Below are positions 25,873 to 35,072 of a stretch of DNA of 64,000 bases, in pieces. The translations under genes and the position numbers were made by a program. Origin of the DNA: Kumtagia yinganensis (lineage in GTDB: Bacteria > Pseudomonadota > Alphaproteobacteria > Rhizobiales > Rhizobiaceae). Location: the NCBI RefSeq assembly GCF_040081985.1, contig NZ_JBEBMH010000025.1, positions 21,065-85,064 of the forward strand, written 5' to 3'. The notes beneath the pieces were generated by a model. It was not told the origin of the DNA, ran no database searches, and worked only from the letters and a program-made list of their open reading frames with translations. The first letter of the stretch is position 1, and each line of letters starts with the position of its first letter.

Positions 25873-27558
25873 TCAGAACGCCTGAGCGACAACGGTCGGG
25901 CCGACGGTGACGCCGAAATAGGCGTCGTCGTCGAAATAGGAAATGTCGAAGGTTCGCCCGCCCGGTCCGGCATTGGCGTTGGCCTGCGTTACATTGATCA
26001 CGATGTCGCCGCGCGGCCGACCGGGCGTCAGATTGGGCAGGCCATTGTCGCCGGCGACCCGCGACTTGTTCGGAGCGTAAGCCGGATAGGCCGGCGGCGG
26101 GATCGGCCCACCGGGCGGCGGAAAGATTTGGTTTACCCCGAACGACGAGGGAATGTGCCCGGTCTGGAACTGGCAATTCGTCAGGTAGAAGTTGCCAATG
26201 TTGCCGTTGGCATGCAATCGGCCGATGGCTGCCGGGCCGGGGTGGGCGACACCGTTGAAAATGCCGCCGCCGACAGAAATGACCGCCACCGGCGCCGAGA
26301 GAGCGTTTATGAAGGCCGTACTCGTCGATCCGTCGGCTCCGTGATGGCCGGCCTTGAATGCGGCGAAATTCAGCGGCGCTGGGAAGGGCGCGCCGCCTTG
26401 CGGGTTGGGGAGTGCCTGCGCCATCACGGTTGCCGCGAGCGCATCCTCACCAACCGTCGTCAGGTCGCCGCCCGTGTAGAAATAGAAGTTTCCGAAGCGC
26501 AGAACCAGTCCGATGCTCAATCCATTGTTGCCAGCGCCGCCAGGTATTGGGGCAAGAGCCGGAGGCACCTCCCACATCCAGCCGTTGGCAGCAACGACGA
26601 ACGCGGCTGGCGAACCGGCCGGGGCAAGTGCCGCGCCACCGCCGAGCGTGTCCCACAGCACTTCGTCGGTCAGGTCGGGCTGGCTGAGCGAGCGGCGATT
26701 GTGAACGGCCGTCGGAACGGTGATGGTGGCGCCGCCCGTGAAGGTCGCCGTCCCGGCTACCGAATTCAGATAGCCCGCTGTGGCGCCGGCCGCGCCGGGA
26801 TCGACGAGAATGGCGTTGCGAAAGACCTGGAAGGTACGGAAACGCGCAGTCGCGGGAATGCCGGGAGCCATCGCGGTGAAGGCCGCGCCGGTCGCGCCCA
26901 TGGCGCGCGGACCAAGCGCCGTGCCTAGAGGCACAGTGCCGGCGAGCACTCCGGCGTCGCTGGCGACGTTCGTCTGGCGGGGTCCGTTCCTAACGATGAC
27001 GGGGTTCATCGCGCCGAGCGTTATTGCAACCCGATGATCGCCGTAGGGGATTCCCAAGGCCGCGGCCTGAGCGTTGGTTGTCCCAAGCGGCACCGCAACG
27101 CCATGGGTATCCTGGCCTGCCAGGTCGGCGATATTGGCACGCTGGGGCCCGCCAGGGACGTCGTATGCGCCGAGCGTTGCGGCGAGCCCGGCGGCCGCGG
27201 CGGCGACTATGACCTGCTGCCCGACGCGGCCGGCAGCGATCGCGGCAATGGCCGCGCGGGCTGCGGCGGCGCCAACTATTTCCGCCGACGCCTCGAATAT
27301 GTCTGCCTGGAGAAGCGCCACCACGCCGCCCGAATGGTCGACATCGAAATGCGAGGTGACGATGACGTTAACCTCTTGAACCCCATGCAGCGCGAGCTGT
27401 CCCGCGACGAAGTTGTTAACCGTCGACGCATGGAGCGCACGGCCGCCGTCGATCAGCATGGTCCGGCTCGCTCCGCCAGGACCGGTATCGCGAGCAATAA
27501 TGAGGGCGCTTTCGCCTTGGCCGACGTCGATCGTCGCAATGTTTAGAATCCAAGGCAT
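25873..27558 (-). CDS. ComEC-like metallo-beta-lactamase-fold hydrolase
   Basis: The start at 27558 (MPWILNIATIDVGQG) is chosen because it follows a GGGGGT purine run and leaves the MBL domain at the N-terminus; an upstream ATG at 27633 would add 25 residues of unlikely sequence. The motifs are DVGQG (11-15), SHFDVDHSGG (zinc ligands His70, Asp72, Asp74, His75), TGGDL, and KAGHHGADGS (about residue 402), which is the arrangement of the detached ComEC/Rec2 MBL domain. The spacing between the first and last metal motifs is large (about 330 residues), with an Ala/Gly-rich insertion. A Pro-rich segment (IFPPPGGPIPPPAYP) lies near the end. No membrane part is present, so this is a soluble hydrolase, possibly a nuclease or phosphodiesterase, of unknown role. 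Confidence 0.82.
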   Translation of the reverse strand: MPWILNIATIDVGQGESALIIARDTGPGGASRTMLIDGGRALHASTVNNFVAGQLALHGVQEVNVIVTSHFDVDHSGGVVALLQADIFEASAEIVGAAAARAAIAAIAAGRVGQQVIVAAAAAGLAATLGAYDVPGGPQRANIADLAGQDTHGVAVPLGTTNAQAAALGIPYGDHRVAITLGAMNPVIVRNGPRQTNVASDAGVLAGTVPLGTALGPRAMGATGAAFTAMAPGIPATARFRTFQVFRNAILVDPGAAGATAGYLNSVAGTATFTGGATITVPTAVHNRRSLSQPDLTDEVLWDTLGGGAALAPAGSPAAFVVAANGWMWEVPPALAPIPGGAGNNGLSIGLVLRFGNFYFYTGGDLTTVGEDALAATVMAQALPNPQGGAPFPAPLNFAAFKAGHHGADGSTSTAFINALSAPVAVISVGGGIFNGVAHPGPAAIGRLHANGNIGNFYLTNCQFQTGHIPSSFGVNQIFPPPGGPIPPPAYPAYAPNKSRVAGDNGLPNLTPGRPRGDIVINVTQANANAGPGGRTFDISYFDDDAYFGVTVGPTVVAQAF

Positions 27559-27942
27559 CGCATACCCCCAGCGCGCGTTCGTACCGCTTTCGACCATCCG
27601 CTGCTTTTCGATACAGTATCGTAAGAAGCTCACGCAGCGGCAACCGGGGAGTATAGTGAAACCCGCGTGTAAGTCTTGCGTTAAATGAGAATCCAGAAGG
27701 AAAGTGTGGCTGACTTCTCTAAATATTTCAGATAATTTTTAGGATGGAATTCATGGATCAATAATTCTGGAGATTCTTTAGGTTGAAAACAAAACGTACC
27801 TGGAATTCTCATGAAAAATTTCGGATACTACTGTTTTTGATCTGAGGGTGACGCGTTCCGCAGGGGATTGACGTCGCTCGCCGGTGCTTGAGCTAGTTGT
27901 CGCAGTTCGTGGCCAATAGCTACCGGCCGGCGGTCGCAGCGG
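27559..27942. other. AT-rich intergenic region
   Basis: About 380 bp without a gene. From 27640 to 27850 it is clearly AT-rich and contains two GGAATTC words and several AATT runs. It probably holds the promoter of the MBL gene, on the minus strand, but no single promoter stands out. Confidence 0.4.
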
Positions 27943-28391
27943 TCATGGCTCGCGCCGCCCGGGCGGCGTTCGATAGAGAATGATCCGGCCGCTGGGAATG
28001 ATCTGCGTAAGGAAATCGAAGTGGCGTATATTGCCGGTGAGCAAGATTGCGCCCAACTGCCGCGCCAGCAAATAGATCAGCGCATCGTTGACGAAGCGAC
28101 GCTCGTGCCCCCCCCTGTGGGAGGATTGCTCAGCCGAAAAAGGAGTCCTGCCAAGACGCCAGCCTGCCCCCAAATAGATGCGTCTGGCGAATGAAGACGG
28201 TGCTCCGCGATGTCATCTAGTGTTACCGCAATCGTCTCCAGGACGGATGTGGTCGCAGCATGCCCCGGTGGCATATGCGATAGGTGATAAGCGTATCGAC
28301 CGCGACCGGGGATCGCCCCTGCAGCACGTCCCAGATAAACACTGGTATCGAGGAAAAGCGGTCTCGCGATTGGCGGTTCGTCATCAGCCAA
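27943..28391 (-). pseudogene. Frameshifted PIN-domain (VapC-like) toxin
   Basis: Two minus-strand frames together make one PIN toxin. The first part has the N-terminal signature ARPLFLDTSVYLGRAAG and runs to about 28110; the second resumes with RRFVNDALIYLLARQLGAIL, LTGNIRHFDFLTQIIPSG. The frame changes at a run of eight C residues (28108-28115), a typical slip site. As sequenced, the protein is cut just before the conserved NDALI acidic motif, so the gene is inactive unless the C run is a sequencing error or is read by slippage. It is paired with the antitoxin remnant that precedes it. Confidence 0.72.
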
Positions 28392-28435
28392 TGGAAAGTC
28401 GATGTCGGCCCGGCGCTCAAGCGTTCCGGAATGAT

Positions 28436-28619
28436 TCAGGGGCTACGCAAGATCAATATCCGATAGAATGCTGCCCTTATGAGGACCAGCCGTGCGCCGA
28501 GATCATCTTCGAGAGCCAGTCGTGACAGCGCCAATTCCAGAAGCTCCGTTTCTGAAGTGACCTGCGCGCGCCTTGAGGGCCTCGATCAATTCCGACAGCA
28601 CCCGTCCTGACAAGCGCAT
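28436..28619 (-). pseudogene. Frameshifted antitoxin gene upstream of the PIN toxin remnant
   Basis: Reading the minus strand from ATG 28619 gives MRLSGRVLSELIEALKA; continuing in a shifted frame gives RAQVTSETELLELALSRLAL, then EDDLGARLVLIRAAF and a stop at 28436. The combined sequence looks like the helical antitoxins found before PIN toxins in rhizobia. The shift falls near 28560-28567 in a GCGC run. The toxin starts 44 nt after this stop, as in an operon. Both genes have lost their frames, so the module is decaying. Confidence 0.55.
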
Positions 28620-29133
28620 GTTCTTAGTAGCGCCGAGGGCCGACGGCCCTGGCTTGCTCAAGAACGGGCTTTTTGCGCATGAGCGCGGCCTTTGCTTCGT
28701 TCTCCACATTAGAGCGGGCCCGACCACCATTGGACCCCTCCTGAACAGAATATAGAGTACGTTGAACACGAGGGAAGGACCGGCAGCCTTGCGCTACTTG
28801 CGGCCTCAGTCGCCAGGCCGCGAAGTGTTTGCTTCAACGCGGAGCATCTATTCGAGCCGCGCCTCCGAGGGTGGCGACCACCTTACGTCGTGCCACGGTC
28901 TTTGACTACGCGCAAATCCACGCCCAGCAACCTAAATCACTAAATCAATTAGCGATTATCTATTGATATTTTATTAGGTCTATGGCGTAATATACGAGAA
29001 AAGCTCTTGCCGCGACCACCCGGGTGAAACTTGTAGCCTTTTGGGGCCCGAGTTCTTTTGGACGTGGGGCCGGGGTCACGGATCCTAAAGAGTGTCGGCA
29101 GAATGGCGGGGCAACTCGCCACGGGAGGACGTC
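28620..29133 (+). other. Intergenic region before CUT2 system 1
   Basis: About 510 bp with no credible gene. The first half has normal GC and no recognisable content. The stretch 28930-29000 is strongly AT-rich and carries the promoter and operator-like repeat listed separately. The Shine-Dalgarno GGGAGGA directly precedes the gene at 29134. Confidence 0.5.
28944..28991 (+). promoter_or_regulatory. Promoter with operator-like inverted repeat, CUT2 system 1
   Basis: ATCAAT (28944-28949) and ATTGAT (28962-28967) form an inverted repeat around TAGCGATTATCT. It overlaps a -35 TTGATA (28963-28968), with CGTAAT 17 nt further on (28986-28991). The word AATTAGCGATTATCTA (28947-28962) recurs, with one base deleted, before the binding-protein gene at 41778. 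Confidence 0.4.
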
Positions 29134-30138
29134 ATGAACAAGACTGCATATGTTGGCATATCACTTGCAGTGCAGATGCTCACTTGTGCGGTCGGCCCTG
29201 CGTTCGCCCAGGAAGGAAAGACTGTATGCTACGCCTTCCAGGATCTCTCTACCGGATTCTGGGTCGCCGGCCATTCGGCGATCGTTAAGACCTTGGAGAA
29301 GGGCGGCGTGAAGGTCGTCGAGCTCAACGGCGGGCACGACGCCAACCGTCAGCTCGAACAGGTCAAGGATTGCATCGCCCAGGGCGGCAACGGCATCATT
29401 CTGACCGCCGACGATGGCGACTCCGGCACGGTCGTGGTTGCCGCCGCGCAGGAAGCCGATGTGCCGATCGCCACCTTCAACCGGCCGCCTTCGGACATGA
29501 GCAAGGGCATCATCGTCGTTGCCGACAACGAGGCAGTCGCCCGCGCCGCGGTCGACGCGATGGTGGAGGAAGCCAAGAAGAAATTCGCCGCCACCGGCAA
29601 GAAGCTGACGCCGCTGATCCTCATGGGCGATCTCGCCGACCCGAACGCCGTGCAGCGGCGCGCCGGCTTTATGAACTCGATCGCCAAGCATCCGGACCTG
29701 TTCGAACCTCCGGTCGAGGTGGCGACCAAGTGGAATTCGCAAACGGCGCTTGCCGGGCTGGAAGCGGCGATGACCGCCAACCCGTCGATCGATTTCATCT
29801 TCACCTCGTCCGATTTCCTGTTCCCGACGATCCAGTCGGTGCTGGAACCCCTGGGCAAATGGAAGAAGGCGGGTGAAGAGGGCCACGTCATCCTGGGCGG
29901 CCTCGACGGCGACGATGGCGCCTGCAAGCTGATCAAGGAAGGTTTTGTGGATTCGACAGGCGTGCAGGACGTCTATCTCGAGGCCGAACTGGCGCTTACC
30001 GGCATTCTCGACGCCATCAAGGCCGGCGAAACACAACCCAATGTGGTCAAACTCGATCCTGGCTTCGCGCTGTCGCAGGCGAATTTCGGGGAAATGGGTG
30101 AAAAGACCTGGGGCTGCCAGGTGCTCGCGGCCAAGTAG
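29134..30138 (+). CDS. Sugar-type ABC transporter periplasmic binding protein (CUT2, Peripla_BP_4), system 1
   Basis: This is a 334-aa ribose-type solute-binding protein. ATG 29134 follows GGGAGGA; an upstream in-frame start at 29092 would spoil the signal peptide. Residues 1-26 form a Sec signal ending in AFAQ. The mature part shows the family layout: FQDLSTGFWVAGHSAIVKTLEKGG, DCIAQGGNGIILTADDG, and the hinge segment near the end (ILGGLDGDDGACKLIKEG). It delivers a sugar or polyol to the permeases encoded next. The substrate cannot be named. The gene leads an operon with two permeases and a double ATPase. Confidence 0.92.
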   Translation: MNKTAYVGISLAVQMLTCAVGPAFAQEGKTVCYAFQDLSTGFWVAGHSAIVKTLEKGGVKVVELNGGHDANRQLEQVKDCIAQGGNGIILTADDGDSGTVVVAAAQEADVPIATFNRPPSDMSKGIIVVADNEAVARAAVDAMVEEAKKKFAATGKKLTPLILMGDLADPNAVQRRAGFMNSIAKHPDLFEPPVEVATKWNSQTALAGLEAAMTANPSIDFIFTSSDFLFPTIQSVLEPLGKWKKAGEEGHVILGGLDGDDGACKLIKEGFVDSTGVQDVYLEAELALTGILDAIKAGETQPNVVKLDPGFALSQANFGEMGEKTWGCQVLAAK

Positions 30139-30240
30139 GTGTATTTCTCCAGTCGGTTCTTCAACTCCCTGGGACCGACGCGCCGGCGGCACGATCACTA
30201 TCCCGTTCCGCCGGCGCACGCTTTGTCAGGCAGGATCACG

Positions 30241-31413
30241 TTGAGAAGCAGAAACGCGCCTTCCCTGTCCGTCTTGCGGGCGGCGCCGCCGACGCGCCCG
30301 GACACATCGCCGGGACCAGCCTCCTTGCCACGCCGCATCCTGCTTTCCGAATATTTCGTCCTCTATCTGACGGCCGTCTGCTTCGCGATTGCGGCGCTGT
30401 TCTTTCCCGCCCTCCTCGATCCGCGCAACATCTCCAATCAATTTTCCAATGTCTGGCCGCTCCTCTGCGTTGCGATCGGGCAGACCTTCGTGGTCGTCAT
30501 CGCCGGAATCGATCTCTCGCTCGGCGCCACGATGGGGCTGGCGAGTGTGACGGGAGCAGTGGTGATGACCAGCGCCGCCGACAAGCTTCTGCTTGGCGGC
30601 AGTCCGCTATGGGGCACGCTGCTGACGGAAAATGGCGGGATGCTTGCCGGTCATCCTCTGGCGACGGCCGCGGGCGTCTCGACGATGCTGCTCGTCGGCG
30701 TGCTTGTGGGGCTGCTCAACGGTTTCTTTATCGCCCTCTTCAAACTCCCGGCGTTCATGATGACGCTGGTCAGCCTGATGTTCTTCTCGTCCGCCGCCAT
30801 CTGGATCACGCAGAGCCAGAACATCGTCAACCTTCCCGATGCGTTCACCCGGCTCGGCTCGGGCGACATCGTCTCCTTCTATTTCGGCGAAAAGCTGACG
30901 CCCGAGATCAAACGGCGCGACATCCTGCCGTTCGTCACCTACCCGATGCTGATCGCCGTGGCGCTGGCTGTCGTCGCGCACCTGCTGCTCGCCCGCACGG
31001 TCTTCGGCCGCCATGTCTACGCGATCGGCAACAACATACGGACCGCCGAGATCTCGGGCGTTCCGGTTCGACGCACCATCGTCCTGGTCTATGTCATCGC
31101 CGGCTTTTGCGCGGCGGTCGCCGCCATCCTCTACTCGGCCCGCCTCGACGGCGGCCGCCCGACGATCGGAGGCGGCTCGGCGCTGCTCGACATCATTGGC
31201 GCCACGGTGATCGGCGGCACGTCGCTTGCCGGCGGCAAGGGCAAGGTCACATGGACGGTAGTCGGCGTGCTGTTCTTCGTGCTGCTCTCCAACACGCTGA
31301 ACTTTATGCGGCTTTCCGCCTTCCACATCGATGTCGTGAAGGGAGCGATCATCCTTGCCGCCGCGCTGCTCGACGTCCTGCGCACTCGCCTCCTCGTGAG
31401 GCAGCGACCATGA
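30241..31413 (+). CDS. CUT2 ABC transporter permease (RbsC type), system 1 first permease
   Basis: This is an inner-membrane permease with about ten hydrophobic segments. The open frame begins at GTG 30139, but its first 34 residues are non-membrane Arg/His-rich sequence. TTG 30241, preceded by CAGGCAGGA, gives a sensible 390-aa protein. Typical RbsC features are IAIGQTFVVVIAGIDLSLGA (reading VAIGQTFVVVIAGIDLSLGA), GLLNGFFIALFKLPAFMMTL, the coupling region FGRHVYAIGNNIRTAEISGV and IGGTSLAGGKG. There is a roughly 60-residue extension of the loop after the third segment (NGGMLAGHPLATAAG). It overlaps the ATPase gene by 4 bp. Confidence 0.88.
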   Translation: MRSRNAPSLSVLRAAPPTRPDTSPGPASLPRRILLSEYFVLYLTAVCFAIAALFFPALLDPRNISNQFSNVWPLLCVAIGQTFVVVIAGIDLSLGATMGLASVTGAVVMTSAADKLLLGGSPLWGTLLTENGGMLAGHPLATAAGVSTMLLVGVLVGLLNGFFIALFKLPAFMMTLVSLMFFSSAAIWITQSQNIVNLPDAFTRLGSGDIVSFYFGEKLTPEIKRRDILPFVTYPMLIAVALAVVAHLLLARTVFGRHVYAIGNNIRTAEISGVPVRRTIVLVYVIAGFCAAVAAILYSARLDGGRPTIGGGSALLDIIGATVIGGTSLAGGKGKVTWTVVGVLFFVLLSNTLNFMRLSAFHIDVVKGAIILAAALLDVLRTRLLVRQRP

Positions 31414-32921
31414 GCGAACCCGCCCTGTTGTTCGAGCATATTGGCAAGAGCTTCTCCGGCGTTCCGGTGCTTGCCGACGTGACGCTCGCGGTCGGGCGCG
31501 GCCGCGTTCTCGGGCTGGTCGGCCAGAATGGCGCCGGCAAATCCACCTTGATGAACATCCTCGGCGGCATTATCACGCCGGATACGGGCGCCATGTCGCT
31601 GGACGGGCAAGCCTATGCGCCGCGCGACCCGCGCGAGGCGGCCAAGCGCGGCGTCGCCTTCATCCATCAGGAACTCAACCTGTTTTCAAATCTCAGCATT
31701 GCCGAGAACATCTTCATTTCCGACATGCCGCGCCGCCCGGGCGGCCTCGTCGACCGCCCTGCCCTGCACCGCCGCACCGCCGCCCTGCTTCGCGACGTCG
31801 ATCTGGACCTCGGCCCCGAGACGCTTGTCGAGCACCTGTCGCCGGGCGAGCGGCAACTGGTCGAAGTCACCAAGGCCCTGCGGCTCAACGCCGGCATCAT
31901 CATCTTCGACGAGCCCACCACCTCGCTTGCCGCGCGCGAGACCGCCCGCCTGTTCCAGTTGATCGGCAGGCTCAAGGCAGCCGGCAGGACCGTCATCTAC
32001 ATCTCGCACATCCTCGCCGACGTGATGTCGCTGGCCGACGATATCGCCGTGCTCCGCGACGGCAGGCTGGTCGGCAGCGGACCGGCGCATGAGTTTGAGG
32101 TCGGTCGCCTGATCAATTTTATGCTCGGGCGCGATATCGAGCAGCTCTATCCGCCGCACCTCTCTTCCACACGCGATCATGTCCTGCTCGAAGCGCGCGG
32201 GATCAGTTTGAAGGGGGTGGTCAAGGACATCGATTTCAGCCTGCGGCAAGGTGAAATCGTTGGCCTTTTCGGATTGATGGGCTCTGGCCGCACCGAGCTC
32301 GCGCGCCTGCTGTTCGGCCTCGATCGGTTCCATCAAGGGGAATTGCGGCTGGGCGGCGAAACGGTATCTCGGATCACCCCGCGCCAGGCGATTGGCGCGC
32401 GCATGGCCTTCATCACCGAGAACCGGCGCGAGGAAGGGCTGATGATGAACGTGTCCATCTCGGAAAACATCGCGCTCGCGGCCCTGCCGTCGGTCGCGAG
32501 ACGGCCCGGATTCATCGACGGCAGCCGCCTCCTCGCCATCACCTCCGAATTCGCCGAAGCCCTGCGGATCAAGTCGGGCCTGATCGAGCGGCAGCCGGTC
32601 AAGAGCCTCTCGGGTGGCAACCAGCAGAAGGTGGTGATCGCCAAATGGCTGATGGCTGACCCGGCGATCTTGCTGCTCGACGAGCCGACGCGAGGCATCG
32701 ATGTGGCGGCGAAGTTCGAGATCTATTCGGTCGTGCAGAAGCTTACCGCAGGCGGCTGCGGCATCCTGTTCATTTCCTCGGAGATCGAGGAGGTGATGGC
32801 GATGAGCGACCGCATCTTGGTCATGAGCCGGGGCGAAATCGTCGGTGAGTTCGCGCGCGCGGACTTCGGCAAGGAGCATATCCTGCGCATGGCCTTCCGC
32901 GAACAGGAGCGCGCCGCATGA
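31410..32921 (+). CDS. CUT2 ABC transporter double ATPase (RbsA/MglA type), system 1
   Basis: This 503-aa protein has two fused nucleotide-binding domains, the normal form for ribose-type importers. ATG 31410 overlaps the permease stop. Domain 1 has Walker A GQNGAGKST, an unusual signature LSPGERQLV in place of LSGGxQQ, and FDEPTTSLA. Domain 2 has the degenerate Walker A GLMGSGRTEL usual for RbsA second domains, the full signature LSGGNQQKV, and LLLDEPTRGID. ENRREEGLM marks the RbsA second domain. It energises the two permeases on either side and overlaps the next gene by 4 bp. Confidence 0.94.
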   Translation: MSEPALLFEHIGKSFSGVPVLADVTLAVGRGRVLGLVGQNGAGKSTLMNILGGIITPDTGAMSLDGQAYAPRDPREAAKRGVAFIHQELNLFSNLSIAENIFISDMPRRPGGLVDRPALHRRTAALLRDVDLDLGPETLVEHLSPGERQLVEVTKALRLNAGIIIFDEPTTSLAARETARLFQLIGRLKAAGRTVIYISHILADVMSLADDIAVLRDGRLVGSGPAHEFEVGRLINFMLGRDIEQLYPPHLSSTRDHVLLEARGISLKGVVKDIDFSLRQGEIVGLFGLMGSGRTELARLLFGLDRFHQGELRLGGETVSRITPRQAIGARMAFITENRREEGLMMNVSISENIALAALPSVARRPGFIDGSRLLAITSEFAEALRIKSGLIERQPVKSLSGGNQQKVVIAKWLMADPAILLLDEPTRGIDVAAKFEIYSVVQKLTAGGCGILFISSEIEEVMAMSDRILVMSRGEIVGEFARADFGKEHILRMAFREQERAA

Positions 32922-33904
32922 CCCGCGCAAGATTGACCGAACTGCTGCTGCGGAACATGACGCTGCTGATCTTCCTCGCCATATTCCTTTATTTCGGCAT
33001 CCAGTCGCCGCGTTTCCTCGGCCTCGACTCGATCGCCAACATCGTCAAGCAGGCGAGTTTCATCGGCATCATCGCGGTCGGCATGACCTTCGTGCTGCTC
33101 ACCGCTGGCATCGATCTCAGCGTCGGCTCCAACATGTATCTGTCGGCGATGTCGGCGGGCTATCTGCTGCAGAACCCCGCCTTCCACAATGGCTGGGGCG
33201 TGGCCGCGGCCATCGTCGTGGGCCTTGTCACGGGCGCGCTGTTCGGGGCGATCAACGCCTTCTGCATCGTCGTGCTGGGCATCACGCCTTTCCTGGTGAC
33301 GCTGGCGACGCTTGTCGCCGGCCGGGGATTGGGAACGGCCATCACCGAATCCTTCGGCATCGAATTTCCCGCGCCCTATCTCGCCTTCGGCGCATCGAGC
33401 CTTTTCGGAATACCGATGCCGATCCTGGTCTTTGCCGCCGTGGTGCTTGCCGCGCATGTCGTGCTCAGCCGGACGCAGTTCGGCCGGCAGATCTACGCAG
33501 TCGGCAACGATCCGGAAGCGGCACGCAAGGCGGGACTCGCCGTCGATCGCATCGTCTTCTCGGTCTATGTGATCTCCGGCCTCTGCGCGGCCACCGGTGG
33601 CGTAACACTGATCGCCCTGATCGGCCGGCTCAACCAGACGTTCGGGGTCGGCAAGGAATTCGACGTGATCACGGCCGCTGTGCTTGGCGGCACAAGCCTG
33701 TTCGGCGGCGTTGGCCAGGCGTTCGGAGCGGTGGCGGGTTCGACCCTGGTGCAGATGGTCCAGTCGGGGATGGTCTTTGTCGGGGTCAACCTCTATCTGC
33801 AGCCGATGGTGCTGGCCGCAATCATCTTCCTCGCGGTCATGGTCGACGCCGTCCGCTCGGCCCGGTTTGCCAGGCTCAGGCGGCGCATGCTGAGGCCGGA
33901 CTGA
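32918..33904 (+). CDS. CUT2 ABC transporter permease (RbsC type), system 1 second permease
   Basis: This is a 328-aa multi-pass inner-membrane protein that starts in the ATPase stop (ATGA). Signatures are IIAVGMTFVLLTAGIDLSVGS, ATLVAGRGLGTAIT, FGRQIYAVGNDPEAARKAGL and LGGTSLFGGVGQAFG. Systems of this class usually have one permease that dimerises; here two different permeases (this one and the gene at 30241) share one double ATPase, implying a heterodimer. It is the last gene of the operon; the LacI-type gene follows after 94 bp. Confidence 0.93.
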   Translation: MTRARLTELLLRNMTLLIFLAIFLYFGIQSPRFLGLDSIANIVKQASFIGIIAVGMTFVLLTAGIDLSVGSNMYLSAMSAGYLLQNPAFHNGWGVAAAIVVGLVTGALFGAINAFCIVVLGITPFLVTLATLVAGRGLGTAITESFGIEFPAPYLAFGASSLFGIPMPILVFAAVVLAAHVVLSRTQFGRQIYAVGNDPEAARKAGLAVDRIVFSVYVISGLCAATGGVTLIALIGRLNQTFGVGKEFDVITAAVLGGTSLFGGVGQAFGAVAGSTLVQMVQSGMVFVGVNLYLQPMVLAAIIFLAVMVDAVRSARFARLRRRMLRPD

Positions 33905-33934
33905 TCCGGGTGGCAGGGTTTGTCGTTTGCGAAA

Positions 33935-33964
33935 TTGCGTTCAGTCCAATCACTTGCATATGAT
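33935..33964 (+). promoter_or_regulatory. Candidate promoter of the LacI-type gene
   Basis: TTGCGT (33935-33940) and TATGAT (33959-33964) are separated by 18 nt, 35 bp before the start codon, so the regulator can be expressed apart from the upstream transporter operon. Confidence 0.4.
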
Positions 33965-33998
33965 ATCCAGCGGTTATCAAGGCGGAGCAGCATAGCGG

Positions 33999-35072
33999 AT
34001 GCATAAACCAACTGGCATCAAGGACCGGCGCGTCACCATGTCGGATGTCGCTAACCTCGCCCAATGTTCTCAATCGACAGTATCGGTCGTCCTCAGCCCC
34101 GATTCCAAGATCAAGATTTCGAAGGATACGCGCGAACGGATACTCAAGGCTGCCGCTACCCTCGGCTATAGCATCGAACGGGCGCCGACGCCCCGTGTCG
34201 GGCCGCTCAGACGGATAGCGGTGGTATTCGACGACCTCACGGTCTGCCCGGAGGCTGTCATCGCCGTCGACGGCGTCAGGGAATTCACCTGGGAAACCGG
34301 CGACATCGTTAGCGCCTACAACTGCCACGCCGACCCGCAGATGGAGGAGCGGACGCTGGCCGCCATCCTGCGCGACAGTCCGAGCGCCATCGTCTACACG
34401 ACGGTGCGCACCCGGTTGGTGGAGGTTCCCGAACAGCTCTACAAGACCGAAGCATCCGTCGTCCTACTCAACTGCTACTCCAAGGACCGCGCCTTTCCCT
34501 CGGTCGTGCCGGGCGACGTCGCCGGCGCCAACAGGGCAACGGACGTGCTCATCGCAGCCGGCCACCGCCGCATCGCCCACATCACCGGGGAGGCTTGGAT
34601 GGACGTGTCGAAGGACCGCAATCGCGGCTATCGCGAGGCCCTTGCCACGGCGGACATCCCGTTCGATCCCGAACTGGTCAGGGAAGGCAATTGGCAGCTT
34701 GGCTCGGGCTATGACGCGACGCTATCGCTGATGCGGATGGCGCGGCCGCCGACCGCGATATTCTGCAGCAATGACCGCATGGCGATCGGCTGCTACGAGG
34801 CGCTCAAGGAAATGCGGTTGAACATCCCCGACGACGTGTCGGTTGTCGGATTCGACGACGATGAGATCGCGAGCCAGCTAAACCCGAAGCTGACGACGCT
34901 GAAGTTTCCACGCCACCAGATGGGCATATGGGCCGCCGAACGGGCACTGGCGCCCGGGCACAGCCGCGAGGACACCTACCGCATCGTCAAGATCGAATGC
35001 GAACTCGTCGAACGGCAATCGGTCGCACGGTTCCCTTCCGCGAACCGGACCGCCAGGGTCACGGCCCTGTAG
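33999..35072 (+). CDS. LacI family transcriptional regulator
   Basis: This 357-aa protein has an N-terminal LacI helix-turn-helix at about residues 10-60 (VTMSDVANLAQCSQSTVSVVL, read in two parts, with hinge ERILKAAATLGY). A periplasmic-binding-like effector domain follows (DVLIAAGHRRIAHITG, AIFCSNDRMAIGCYEAL, VSVVGFDDDEIASQL). The HTH has Cys and Gln at usually Ala/Ser positions, and the N-terminus carries about nine extra residues. It lies between CUT2 systems 1 and 2 and is the only carbohydrate-type regulator in the region, so it probably controls the neighbouring importers by binding their AT-rich promoter repeats. Confidence 0.93.
   Translation: MHKPTGIKDRRVTMSDVANLAQCSQSTVSVVLSPDSKIKISKDTRERILKAAATLGYSIERAPTPRVGPLRRIAVVFDDLTVCPEAVIAVDGVREFTWETGDIVSAYNCHADPQMEERTLAAILRDSPSAIVYTTVRTRLVEVPEQLYKTEASVVLLNCYSKDRAFPSVVPGDVAGANRATDVLIAAGHRRIAHITGEAWMDVSKDRNRGYREALATADIPFDPELVREGNWQLGSGYDATLSLMRMARPPTAIFCSNDRMAIGCYEALKEMRLNIPDDVSVVGFDDDEIASQLNPKLTTLKFPRHQMGIWAAERALAPGHSREDTYRIVKIECELVERQSVARFPSANRTARVTAL

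Noticed and set aside
28178..28525. Plus-strand 115-codon frame opposite the decayed toxin-antitoxin pair
   Set aside because: The minus strand shows recognisable PIN and antitoxin sequence; the plus-strand frame has none.
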